Below, one piece after another: positions 44,393-51,859 of a stretch of 64,000 bases of DNA. Under the pieces are notes generated by a model. The model was not told the DNA's origin. It did no database searches and saw nothing but the letters and a program-made list of their open reading frames with translations. Location: assembly GCA_001689405.1 (NCBI GenBank), contig LUJO01000005.1:1-64000 (forward strand). Reading direction: 5' to 3'. The translations under genes and the position numbers were made by a program. Numbering within the stretch: position 1 is the stretch's first letter; every line of letters begins with the position of its first letter. The stretch comes from Candidatus Homeothermus arabinoxylanisolvens (GTDB taxonomy: Bacteria > Bacteroidota > Bacteroidia > Bacteroidales > Muribaculaceae).

Positions 44393-45079
44393 TTACTCTG
44401 CCGATGTGTTGAGTATCTCGAGCAGCGACTGGCGGGAGTTGATGCGTATCTCGTTGGTGTCGTACTCGATTATGCCGCGTTCCTTCAGGCTGTCAAGCGT
44501 GGATATGAATGATGTGCGTTGCACTCCGAAAAGCGAGTACAGATCGCGCTGACGGCAGGTGAGGGCTATGTCCGTGCCGCCCGGCTGTGTCAGCGATATG
44601 ATCCAGAACGCTATGCGTTCTTCAAGGCTTCCTGTTGTTATGGCAAGTATGCCGTCGACAGCTTTCTGTGCGTTTCTCGACAGAATGTTCAGGAAGTTAA
44701 AGAGGAAAATCTCGTCGGAATTAAGAATCTTGGTATAGTCCGTTTTTGATATCTGCAATATGCTTACCGGCTCGAGGGCTACGGCTGTGCATGGATAGAA
44801 CGGTGCGCGGCCGAACAGAAACTCAGGGGCAAGTACGTTGGGCGCCTCAAGAGTCTGCGATACCTTGAAGCGGTTGTTGGAATTGGCTATCGTCACCCGC
44901 AGTTTGCCGGAGATTATGAAGATTATGTGAGTGCACGGATCTCCTGCCGTAACTACGGTCTCTCCTTCCAGATATTTAAGAAAGTGAAATTTGGTCATGC
45001 CTACGACCTCCGATATCTTGTATCGGCTAACGCCTTTGAAAAGAGGCAGTCCCATGAGAATTTCGTACATGCTGTTCAT
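44393..45079 (-). CDS. Crp/Fnr-family transcriptional regulator
   Basis: DNA-binding regulator of 228 aa with an N-terminal cyclic-nucleotide-binding-like beta-barrel (about 15-130; YLEGETVVTAGDPCTHIIFIISGKLRV) and a C-terminal winged helix (about 150-220; CRQRDLYSLFGVQRTSFISTLDSLKERGII). The effector is unknown: the Cys residues needed for an FNR-type Fe-S cluster are not seen at the N-terminus. It lies 54 bp downstream of a BASS-like transporter gene on the same strand, which it may control. ATG 45079 or ATG 45070 could be the start. Confidence 0.88.
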   Translation of the reverse strand: MNSMYEILMGLPLFKGVSRYKISEVVGMTKFHFLKYLEGETVVTAGDPCTHIIFIISGKLRVTIANSNNRFKVSQTLEAPNVLAPEFLFGRAPFYPCTAVALEPVSILQISKTDYTKILNSDEIFLFNFLNILSRNAQKAVDGILAITTGSLEERIAFWIISLTQPGGTDIALTCRQRDLYSLFGVQRTSFISTLDSLKERGIIEYDTNEIRINSRQSLLEILNTSAE

Positions 45080-45107
45080 AATCGTACTATATTTATAATA
45101 TTAACGT

Positions 45108-45123
45108 CATTTAGCTGTAAATG
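45108..45123. promoter_or_regulatory. Inverted repeat before the Crp/Fnr gene
   Basis: CATTTA-GCTG-TAAATG is a perfect 6-bp inverted repeat about 30 bp upstream of the Crp/Fnr start. It is a candidate autoregulatory site, but short A/T-rich dyads also arise by chance. Confidence 0.35.
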
Positions 45124-45133
45124 TTCTGATTAT

Positions 45134-46042
45134 TTAACTTTTTGAAGACTGTTTGGTCTTGTAGAACAGTTGCAGCGAATTGATGGTGTTCTGCCATGCC
45201 ACATAGGCTGCCGGACCCACGGAGGCTATGGGGTTGAGGAATGTCAGTGCCATCCATATGGCAAGCACCGTGTTTTTTTGTCCGAGGCCTTGCGCCCCCG
45301 ATATTTTTTCGCCGTACCGCGCTCCTATTTTTCGTCCGATTAAGAACTGTCCGCAGCATGTGAGCAGTGATAAGAAAGCGAGAAGAAGCATTTCTGGTAT
45401 CTTCTCGTAAGGCTCGGCCATGATGAAGCTGACGGCGTTGCCCACTACGATTATCAGCGCGCAGGCCCATATGTAAAATGACAGTGACTGTCGGTTGGCG
45501 ATGGCGTCATGTACTCGTGGCGCGAATACTTCAAACAGAAGCGCGAGGGCCAGCGGAGCAAGTATGAGTGGCAGCACTTTGGCGCTGATGGCAAGTACCG
45601 AGTCAAGAAACTGTATGTCGGCTCCGGGAGCTATGAAGGAGAAAAAGGTGGGTGCAAGCAGTGCCACTGTCACATTGCTTATAAGCGAATATACCGCTAT
45701 GGCAGTTACAGAGCCTCCGAGCATGCCGGTGACAACCGGCGCGGCTGTGGCGGTAGGGCAGAAAATGCATATAAACGCTCCCTGTGCGAGGTCGATGCCA
45801 AACGGTCTTATAGCCATAAATACGGCCAGCGAGCCTAATATCTGCACAGCTAACAGCAGCCATATGTAGCGGGGTATCCTGAAGCTGTCGGGCGATATGC
45901 GGCAATACGTTATAAGAAGCATGATAAATATAAGGTAAGGCGATAAAAAAGCTACCTTGCCTATATAATCATGGAAGAGCACGCCGACTATCATGGCAAA
46001 CGGCAGTATCCACGGCTTTATTCGCTGTCTTATATTATTCAT
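45134..46042 (-). CDS. BASS-like (bile acid:sodium symporter superfamily) transporter
   Basis: Inner-membrane protein of 302 aa with nine or ten hydrophobic segments. The fourth segment is followed by FICIFCPTATAAPVVTGMLGGS, like the conserved crossover region of SBF/BASS transporters, and GLGQKNTVLAIWMALTFLNP resembles the second crossover. The cargo cannot be read. A conjugated bile acid, an organic anion or a sodium-coupled metabolite are options. The -7 promoter box ends 5 bp before the ATG. Confidence 0.75.
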   Translation of the reverse strand: MNNIRQRIKPWILPFAMIVGVLFHDYIGKVAFLSPYLIFIMLLITYCRISPDSFRIPRYIWLLLAVQILGSLAVFMAIRPFGIDLAQGAFICIFCPTATAAPVVTGMLGGSVTAIAVYSLISNVTVALLAPTFFSFIAPGADIQFLDSVLAISAKVLPLILAPLALALLFEVFAPRVHDAIANRQSLSFYIWACALIIVVGNAVSFIMAEPYEKIPEMLLLAFLSLLTCCGQFLIGRKIGARYGEKISGAQGLGQKNTVLAIWMALTFLNPIASVGPAAYVAWQNTINSLQLFYKTKQSSKS

Positions 46043-46334
46043 GGCGCAAAGTTAATGTTTTTTATTAAAATTAATGAATTTTTGTGTTGGAATGATTTCT
46101 TATGCATATCTTTGTGGTTGAATACGTGCTAATGTATGTCACTCCGCCATAAAAAACGGCTGCATGATGAATGTGTTACACTGTAAACATATTTATATGA
46201 GTGTTCGTTTCTTTGATTTGCAGTTTGTATTTTTAGGTGAACTTTTGTTGAAAATCATATAGATAAGTTTGTATTTAATCCTAAAAATATTTGATGTTTC
46301 ACATGCTCTATTGTTAGTGCGGAATATAATTTAT
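46043..46334. other. Non-coding A/T-rich stretch
   Basis: No ORF of note. It holds the -7 box of the BASS-like gene (TAACTTTG, minus strand 46054-46047), a plus-strand TATCTTTG at 46107-46114 with a poor -33 match, and an imperfect dyad ATGTGTTAC...GTAAACAT (46171-46190). Confidence 0.5.
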
Positions 46335-46345
46335 TAAATTTGCAT

Positions 46346-46510
46346 AAACGAAAGAAACCAACCGCGTTTTTTATGGATGCGGTATCTAAGATATAAATGT
46401 GACGAATGTAAATAGTGCATAATAGTAAATGTGTTTTATGTTAGGTTTGGAAGCCTTTATGTAAAGGCAACAATATAGGCCGTTTCGTGAGAAACGGCCT
46501 ATATTGTTGT
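46346..46510 (+). ncRNA. Candidate small RNA R1
   Basis: A plus-strand promoter, TTG (46311-46313), 21 bp, TAAATTTG (46335-46342), is followed by about 160 nt without an ORF longer than 10 codons. The unit has a box TAAATGTGTTTTATGTTAG (46426-46444), a hairpin GCCTTTA/TAAAGGC (46453-46468) and a perfect 19-bp stem with GTGA loop (46468-46509). The same order of box, hairpin and hairpin is found in R2 and R3. The tail after the last stem is A/T-rich but not a clean T-run. Confidence 0.45.
46468..46509 (+). terminator. 19-bp perfect inverted repeat before the DUF6377 gene
   Basis: CAACAATATAGGCCGTTTC (46468-46486) is fully complementary to 46491-46509 with loop GTGA. It probably ends R1. Its right arm contains the TTG (46507-46509) that serves as -33 element of the next promoter. 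Confidence 0.6.
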
Positions 46511-46536
46511 ATAATAAATATAATTTTGTATTTTTG
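46507..46536 (+). promoter_or_regulatory. Promoter of the DUF6377 gene
   Basis: TTG (46507-46509), 19 bp, TATTTTTG (46529-46536). A second TAATTTTG box at 46521-46528 abuts it. The start codon at 46579 gives a leader of about 35-40 nt. Confidence 0.75.
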
Positions 46537-46578
46537 CACTCAAAATCCATTGACTTAACGAACAACCTTAAGCCCATC

Positions 46579-48162
46579 ATGTATAAAACCTTGATAGTCT
46601 GCTTTTTTTACCTATGTCTGTATCCCTTATATGTGTATGGGGTTGACGGCTTGTCGTCCTATACGTTTGATGAGGCGCTTTCCGAACTTGATGAGGCGTT
46701 GGTGCATAGGCAGGTGATATTGGATGCCAAGGAGTCTAAGATCGATTCGCTTAAATCGCAACTTGAAAAAGCCGATGATTATGAAGCCCGGTTGTCGGTG
46801 CTTACAACATTAATAGATGAGTACAAGCACTTTGATGTGGATTCCCTGAAGGTGTATTATAGAGAAGCCATATCGCTGTCGTCGCTTCATGGCGATTCTG
46901 TGGTTGCACGTCGTCTTTGGCTTGATGAGATTGGACATATGCCTGTCAGGGGAGAGATCAGAGAGGCTTTTCTGCGCATTGACAGTGTGGATGTCAATAG
47001 TCTTGACGAGGATGAGAAGATGGTATTTTTTGAAGCGGCGCGTTGGGCTGCCCTGTGTACCACGTCGCTATATTCGCCCCACAAGGTGCATCGCGGTTAT
47101 TTCAGCAAGTATGGCGAATACAATGATTCTTTGATGGCGAGGACCGATGTGGCTTCGCCGCGTTATCGGCTGCTGGCCGGATCGCATTATCTTACAAATG
47201 GGCAGATATCGCTTGCTATCGCGGCTCTGAACGATTATCTTGAGAATAATAAGGAGTATAATCGTGACCGTGTCAATGCGTTGTCTATGTTGGCCACCGC
47301 CTATTTCGAGCGTTCGCGCAAGGATTTGTGGATGTATTATATCATACTCGCCGCTGCTGTCGATGCGCGTGTGGGCATACTTGACAATGACTGTCTGAGG
47401 CAATTGAGCGGAGCGTTGTACCAGTCGGGCAATGTTGACCGGGCCTATGGGTATATGTCTGTGGCGCAGGAGGATGTGGATAGAAGTAGCGCCTATATAA
47501 GAAGCGTTAATGTGGCGCCGCTGTATCCGCGTCTTATATCGGACTATCGCGACATGCAGCGCCGCAGAGAGATGTTGCTCTATTTTCTTATCGGAAGCCT
47601 TTTTGTGATAGCGGCTCTGGCTGGTATTATCATTTATATGCGTTATAATGACGTCAAGCGTTTGAAGCAGTTGAAGACGGAGCTGGTAAATGCCAATCTC
47701 GTTAAGGATTCTCATCTGGGGCGCATCCTTTCGTTGTGCTCGATATATATGGAAAAACTCGATGACTATAACAAGCTGGTAGGCCGTAAGATTGCTGCGG
47801 GGCAGATTGATGACCTGTATAAGCTGGTTAAGTCGGGTAAGTTTCTCGATGATCAGAGTAAGATGTTCTATGAGATTTTTGATAATTCGTTTGTGCACAT
47901 GTTCCCTACGTTCATTGATGAGGTGAATGCTCTGTTGGAGCCTGATAAGGGACTTGAGCAACTTTCCGAACCGATAAAATTGACCCAGGAACTGCGCATA
48001 CTCGCATTCATGCGGTTCGGGCTTGATGATAGCGCTCAGATAGCACGCTTCCTCGGGCTTTCATTGAATACGGTGTATACTTATCGTAATCGTATGAAGA
48101 GCCGGGCAAAGAACCGCGCTACTTTTGAAAACGATATTATGAATATCGGAACGTATAATTGA
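46579..48162 (+). CDS. DUF6377-type membrane-anchored regulator
   Basis: Predicted sensor/regulator of 527 aa. It has a signal peptide (about 1-21), a helical TPR-like periplasmic part (about 30-325; with a coiled-coil-prone LDAKESKIDSLKSQLEKADDYEARL), one membrane helix (about 332-354, MLLYFLIGSLFVIAALAGIIIYM), then a cytoplasmic coiled coil and a C-terminal LuxR-like helix-turn-helix (LDDSAQIARFLGLSLNTVYTYRNRMKSRAKN, about 485-515). This layout fits the DUF6377 family of Bacteroidales. The signal and targets are unknown. The start is ATG 46579: the upstream TTG lies inside the promoter. The long non-coding flanks carry candidate small RNAs. Confidence 0.82.
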   Translation: MYKTLIVCFFYLCLYPLYVYGVDGLSSYTFDEALSELDEALVHRQVILDAKESKIDSLKSQLEKADDYEARLSVLTTLIDEYKHFDVDSLKVYYREAISLSSLHGDSVVARRLWLDEIGHMPVRGEIREAFLRIDSVDVNSLDEDEKMVFFEAARWAALCTTSLYSPHKVHRGYFSKYGEYNDSLMARTDVASPRYRLLAGSHYLTNGQISLAIAALNDYLENNKEYNRDRVNALSMLATAYFERSRKDLWMYYIILAAAVDARVGILDNDCLRQLSGALYQSGNVDRAYGYMSVAQEDVDRSSAYIRSVNVAPLYPRLISDYRDMQRRREMLLYFLIGSLFVIAALAGIIIYMRYNDVKRLKQLKTELVNANLVKDSHLGRILSLCSIYMEKLDDYNKLVGRKIAAGQIDDLYKLVKSGKFLDDQSKMFYEIFDNSFVHMFPTFIDEVNALLEPDKGLEQLSEPIKLTQELRILAFMRFGLDDSAQIARFLGLSLNTVYTYRNRMKSRAKNRATFENDIMNIGTYN

Positions 48163-48312
48163 ATAATATCCGCTTCCGGTTTATATCTTAGATATATTAT
48201 TTCGCGGATAATGCGCTGTATATTAGCCTTGTCCTGTTTGTTGAGACTACATTTGTTTTATATACGGTGTTTATTGTCTTGTCGGAAGTTTATGACCTGA
48301 TTATCTTTGCGG

Positions 48313-48475
48313 TGAGATTCATGTTGAAATATAGCTACTATTTAGTATATACATGTAATGATTAGCTTAAGTCAATAGGTATAATAGGTAATTTGTTTTA
48401 GGTAGTTAGTAAAGTAGAATGCCTGAACGCGTGTCAGGTAATGAAACAAGGAGCTCCGCGAGGAACTCCTTTTTC
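48313..48475 (+). ncRNA. Candidate small RNA R2
   Basis: A full promoter, TTG (48279-48281), 20 bp, TATCTTTG (48302-48309), precedes about 160 nt with only a 14-codon ORF. It has a box TAATTTGTTTTAGGTAGTTAG (48388-48408 region), a hairpin CCTGA/TCAGG (48422-48438), a 10-nt A-rich linker, then a terminator (AAGGAG..., 48448-48471) with T-run. Promoter and terminator make an independent transcript likely. It resembles R1 and R3. Confidence 0.6.
48448..48475 (+). terminator. Terminator of candidate RNA R2
   Basis: AAGGAG-c-TCC (48448-48457) pairs with GGA-a-CTCCTT (48462-48471), with one mismatch and a GCGA loop, followed by T residues to 48474. Confidence 0.75.
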
Positions 48476-48499
48476 ATACCCCTCCCCCCCATAAAATGT

Positions 48500-48610
48500 G
48501 CAGCCCCAAAACCCGGTTGAACAATTAAAATGCCGCATATCCGGATGGCCACGCAAGATACCATGCATGTCGCAACCGGACGCCGTGGTACTGGCGTCCC
48601 TACAAAAAAT
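48500..48610 (-). repeat. Dispersed MITE-like repeat, copy B
   Basis: Read on the minus strand it carries the same G/C-rich core as copy A (48604 to 48569), the CGGATATGCGG block (48543-48533) and the right end GGCATTTTAATTGTTCAACC...GGTTTTGGGG, which matches copy C. The GTTCAACC at the right end is complementary to the GGTTG...GAAC of the left end, giving short terminal inverted repeats. Confidence 0.7.
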
Positions 48611-48755
48611 GCGTCTCTTTGCTTGTAAAAAGGCTTGTATTAATGTATACTCTATAAAAGGATATTGCTCATATAATCAGTGATTTAAATTTTAAATGGC
48701 CGATTATTATTTTATATTACATTTCTATTTACATACAATTGATTCAAAACTCATG
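48611..48755. other. Non-coding A/T-rich spacer
   Basis: No ORF, hairpin or consensus promoter is seen up to the -7 box of candidate RNA R3 at 48756-48763. Confidence 0.6.
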
Positions 48756-48766
48756 TATCTTTGCAA

Positions 48767-48950
48767 TGTGTAAAATAATTATTCAGTCTAAAAATAGATA
48801 TTAAAGAATTAAGGGTTAGTATTTTTTAGTTTTAGGATAGTTGGTTTTAATGATGATTGAAGTGTTTTTTTGATTAAATGTTGTTTTAGGTTAATTAAAC
48901 TTGGCGGTTATGCCAAGAATGAATAGGGGTCACTCGTGAGAGTGACCTTT
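48767..48950 (+). ncRNA. Candidate small RNA R3
   Basis: TATCTTTG (48756-48763) without a well-placed -33 element precedes about 180 nt without an ORF. It has a box TAAATGTTGTTTTAGGTTAA (48875-48894), a hairpin CTTGGC/GCCAAG (48900-48917), a 10-nt linker, then GGTCACTC-GTGA-GAGTGACC (48928-48947). The architecture matches R1 and R2. Confidence 0.42.
48928..48947. terminator. Hairpin between R3 and the GT-like gene
   Basis: Perfect 8-bp stem with GTGA loop. It could end R3 on the plus strand and the convergent gene at 48957-49535 on the minus strand. T-runs are short on both sides. Confidence 0.55.
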
Positions 48951-48956
48951 GATGTT

Positions 48957-49535
48957 TTATGACAGATTGTCGTATAATGACAGATATTGCGCCGGAGCGT
49001 CGGGCGACGTGCTCTCTATTATGTACACCGGCTTGTCGACAAACAGCGGGTGCTCTGATCTTGCGCGGTTTTCAACGACGATATTTAAGGTTTCCCATGC
49101 GTACAGTATTGCCTCCATAGTCTGTAGGTTGTGCTTCTCGCGTTTTATCAGGGCGTGGCGGTTTATATATAACGACTCGGGGGTGATTACGGTCATTACC
49201 GTGGGTATGCGGAAGCGATTCAATATCTCCGAAAGAAGAGGCATGTTCAGATAACATTCATCCGTGTTAAGTATGTGCACTACGTCGGGGGCTTTTGTTA
49301 CCATACTTGAAAGCAGGTTGTACGTGCTGCGGGCCGAATGTAAGTGTCTGCTGTCGCTTATATTGGCTAATAGCCGGTGGATGGCGCGGTCGATGCTGTT
49401 GCCCGTTTTTATTGCGGGTATGGCTGATGTGGGTATGGCTAACGCTGTCAGACATTCATGCCCTTCGGTTATCAGCCGGTTTCTTATGCTTGCGCATAGC
49501 TGTGAATATTCAAAGTCGATTAGCAGTACTTTCAT
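48957..49535 (-). CDS. Protein resembling the N-terminal half of a GT4 glycosyltransferase
   Basis: No firm family. The 192-aa protein starts KVLLIDFEYSQLCASIRNRLITEGHE, like the first Rossmann strand and helix of GT-B glycosyltransferases. It has APDVVHILNTDE near residue 95 and RIPTVMTVITPESLYINR, which match the acceptor-side domain of GT4 enzymes (PDVVH..., P-V-V-x-T-x-H). The C-terminal donor-binding domain is absent, so it may be a truncated or regulatory relative. ATG 49535 follows a good promoter; a longer frame to 49580 would run through it. It is divergent from an ATP-grasp-like gene. Confidence 0.6.
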   Translation of the reverse strand: MKVLLIDFEYSQLCASIRNRLITEGHECLTALAIPTSAIPAIKTGNSIDRAIHRLLANISDSRHLHSARSTYNLLSSMVTKAPDVVHILNTDECYLNMPLLSEILNRFRIPTVMTVITPESLYINRHALIKREKHNLQTMEAILYAWETLNIVVENRARSEHPLFVDKPVYIIESTSPDAPAQYLSLYDNLS

Positions 49536-49549
49536 TTCTAAGTTTTGCG

Positions 49550-49580
49550 TAAAGATAATCAAAAAGCGGCCTATTGCCAA
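49550..49580 (-). promoter_or_regulatory. Promoter of the GT4-like gene
   Basis: On the minus strand TTG (49580-49578), 20 bp, TATCTTTA (49557-49550), one base off consensus. The leader is about 10 nt. Confidence 0.65.
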
Positions 49581-49611
49581 TGAATAGGATGCCGGATTGG
49601 GCGTTTTTTGT

Positions 49612-49619
49612 TAAATTTG
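49612..49619 (+). promoter_or_regulatory. -7 box of the ATP-grasp-like gene
   Basis: TAAATTTG matches the consensus and ends 6 bp before ATG 49626. No TTG is found at the usual -33 distance. Confidence 0.55.
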
Positions 49620-49625
49620 TGCTTG

Positions 49626-50744
49626 ATGAGAATACATCTTTTTAATCCGGAAAATGACGTCTCGCTTGCTTACGGACGTTGTCATGTTACTATGTCGCCG
49701 CTTGTACGCCGGTTGCATGATGACGGCGCTCTGTTGCCCTTGTGGTATGCCGGCGCCGGTGATTTGGTCTATGCGCCGTTGGCCGACCGTGAGTGGGTCG
49801 ATCGCATGCTAAGTCTTTTTGCGTTAGACGTTACCCCCGTCGATAGTTGCCGCGGGGCGGTTGGTGCTCCGTGGGGCTGGTCGTATGACGCCTGTCGGAC
49901 GCTTCGTTCAGCCGGAGCATCGGTCATTGATGACGATCGGGTGGAGCGGCTGCGTATGCTAAGCCATAGGCGAATTTCTGCGGAAATTATGTCGAGGCTT
50001 TCCGGTCTGCTTGACATGGAGCTGCCTCCGGTGCCTGAAGAGATAGCCTCTGTCGCGGGCGTGCTGGAGTGTATGCATGAGTGGGGCGCCGTGTATGTAA
50101 AGGCCCCGTGGTCCAGTAGCGGCCGGGGTGTATTTCTTGTCGATAGTATGACTCCGTCGGTCGAACGACGCATATCGGGCATTTTGCGAAGGCAGGGCTC
50201 TGTGATGGTTGAAAAGGCTTTGAATAAAAAGCGCGATTTCGCAATGTTGTTTTACTCGGAAAAAGGTAGGGTGACAATGTGCGGTTACTCCGTGTTCTTC
50301 AACTCTTCGGGCGATACTTATGGCGGCAATATAATGGCTGACAGGTCGGAGCTTGAGGATATGATAGTGGCCGCCGGAGCGTCGCGGAGTGGACTGCATG
50401 CGGTGGCTGCCGCTCTCGAACGTATACTCGGCGCGCTTGTCGCCGATTGCTATGAAGGGTACTTCGGGGTGGACATGCTCGTGACTGACAGCGGCATGAT
50501 AGCGCCGTGCGTTGAGCTGAACCTGCGTATGACTATGGGCGTCGTGGCTATGATATGGCGTGAGCGTTACCTTCACGAGGCCTCGACCGGCATATTTCGT
50601 GTTTCGGCAGCGGAGCATATAGGGGAGGCTCCTGTAGTTGAAGCCGGGCGGTTGAAATCGGGCGTGTTGTCTCTGACGCCTTCTGCCCCCGGAGGCTTCT
50701 TTTTTACCGTTGAGGCGCGTCCGTCGTTGTCAGAACTTCAGTAG
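49626..50744 (+). CDS. ATP-grasp-like protein, Bacteroidetes type
   Basis: I cannot name a product. The 372-aa protein begins IHLFNPENDVSLAYG. The C-terminal half looks like an ATP-grasp fold: VYVKAPWSSSGRGVFLV (about 156-172; nucleotide-binding Lys and glycine/serine loop), SVMVEKALNKKRDFAML (strand with conserved Glu), and YFGVDMLV...CVELNLRMTMG (metal-binding Glu and Asn). Such enzymes join a carboxylate to an amine or thiol through an acyl-phosphate. The substrates are unknown. It overlaps the end of the convergent maf gene by 15 bp and is divergent from the GT4-like gene. Confidence 0.65.
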   Translation: MRIHLFNPENDVSLAYGRCHVTMSPLVRRLHDDGALLPLWYAGAGDLVYAPLADREWVDRMLSLFALDVTPVDSCRGAVGAPWGWSYDACRTLRSAGASVIDDDRVERLRMLSHRRISAEIMSRLSGLLDMELPPVPEEIASVAGVLECMHEWGAVYVKAPWSSSGRGVFLVDSMTPSVERRISGILRRQGSVMVEKALNKKRDFAMLFYSEKGRVTMCGYSVFFNSSGDTYGGNIMADRSELEDMIVAAGASRSGLHAVAAALERILGALVADCYEGYFGVDMLVTDSGMIAPCVELNLRMTMGVVAMIWRERYLHEASTGIFRVSAAEHIGEAPVVEAGRLKSGVLSLTPSAPGGFFFTVEARPSLSELQ

Positions 50745-51341
50745 CTCGGTGTAAAGGCGGTGTACGGGCAGCCCCATTACGTTATAATAGCTTCCCTCGA
50801 TGCCTTTTATCCCTACGGCTCCTATCCATTCCTGTATGCCGTATGCTCCGGCTTTGTCAAGCGGTTTGTAGCGCGACACGTAAAAATCTATCTCGTCGGG
50901 AGTCAGTCGGGCAAATTCTACCTTTGTGCAGGCACTGAAGGTCACATGTTTTGTATCGGTTGATATCGTTACGCCGGTGACTACCTCATGAGTGTGCCCC
51001 GAAAGCCGGCTTAGCATTTGACGTGCGTTTTCTTCGGAATGTGGCTTGCCGAGTACTGTGCCGTTGTTTATGACTACTGTGTCGGCGGTTATTATCAGCT
51101 GGTCGGGCTTCATCACGGCGCGGTGGGCCTCCGCTTTTTTCTCGGAAAGATATGCGGCCACGTCGTGCGCCGGCATATCTTCGGGATAGCTTTCGTCAAC
51201 TTCTATGTCTGCGGCTATGTCAAAGTCGACGCCGAGCATCTGAAGCAGTTCGCGGCGTCGCGGCGAATGGCTTGCAAGCAGTATGCTGTATCTGTTTAAG
51301 TTGTTTAGCGGATTTGCAGTCATCATATCAGTTGTTACCAT
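50730..51341 (-). CDS. maf: Maf-family nucleotide pyrophosphatase
   Basis: House-cleaning nucleoside triphosphate pyrophosphatase (203 aa, or 198 from ATG 51326). LLASHSPRRRELLQMLGVDF carries the family S-x-S-P-R-R motif, and EVDESYP, AYLSEKKAEA and ITADTVVINNGTVLGKP with the catalytic Asp follow. The 3' end overlaps the convergent ATP-grasp-like gene. The 5' end lies next to or overlaps kdsC by up to 7 bp. Confidence 0.93.
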   Translation of the reverse strand: MVTTDMMTANPLNNLNRYSILLASHSPRRRELLQMLGVDFDIAADIEVDESYPEDMPAHDVAAYLSEKKAEAHRAVMKPDQLIITADTVVINNGTVLGKPHSEENARQMLSRLSGHTHEVVTGVTISTDTKHVTFSACTKVEFARLTPDEIDFYVSRYKPLDKAGAYGIQEWIGAVGIKGIEGSYYNVMGLPVHRLYTELLKF

Positions 51342-51859
51342 CCGAATGCTTTTGCCGAACTCATCCAGTCGCCTTGAGCTTTCATGATCTCCTCAAGCAG
51401 GTCGCGCGCCACTCCGTAGCCGCCGTCGACAGGCGATATATAGGTGGCCGTCTCTTTTATTTCCGGTGCGGCGTCTTTTGGCGCTACCGATAGACCGGCG
51501 TATTTCATCGGCTCGAAGTCAGGTATGTCATCGCCTACAAAGGCCACCTCTTCGCTTTTCAGTCCGTGCATCTCCATCCACTCGCGCATAAAGTTTATTT
51601 TTATGTCGCATTTCATGAATATGTCCTTTATGCCGAGAGCGGCAAAGCGTACTCTTACCGCGTCGCAGTCGCCCCCCGATATTATGGCTATTTTGTAGCC
51701 GTGTTTTACGGCGAGTTGCAGGGCGTAGCCGTCCTTTATGTTTACCATGCGTGACGGTTTTCCCGATATGTCCAGCGGTATCGTGGAGGGTGAAAGCACT
51801 CCGTCCACGTCGAAGGCTATGCCTTTTATCTTGGTGAGATCGTAGTTTATCTTGCTCAT
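51335..51859 (-). CDS. kdsC: KDO 8-phosphate phosphatase-type HAD hydrolase
   Basis: Removes phosphate from 3-deoxy-D-manno-octulosonate 8-phosphate for lipopolysaccharide core (174 aa, cytoplasm). IKGIAFDVDGVLS holds the nucleophile Asp17 and Asp19, IISGGDCDAVRVRFAALGI is motif II, and VAFVGDDIPDFEPMKYAGLSVAP holds motif IV. There is no cap domain, as usual for KdsC. It is coupled to the DUF2520 gene (4-bp overlap) and to maf. Confidence 0.9.
   Translation of the reverse strand: MSKINYDLTKIKGIAFDVDGVLSPSTIPLDISGKPSRMVNIKDGYALQLAVKHGYKIAIISGGDCDAVRVRFAALGIKDIFMKCDIKINFMREWMEMHGLKSEEVAFVGDDIPDFEPMKYAGLSVAPKDAAPEIKETATYISPVDGGYGVARDLLEEIMKAQGDWMSSAKAFGW

Noticed and set aside
46171..46190. Imperfect dyad ATGTGTTAC...GTAAACAT compared with the susC palindrome
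   Set aside because: Spacer length differs and the arms mismatch; GTTAC/GTAAC halves are expected by chance in A/T-rich spacers.
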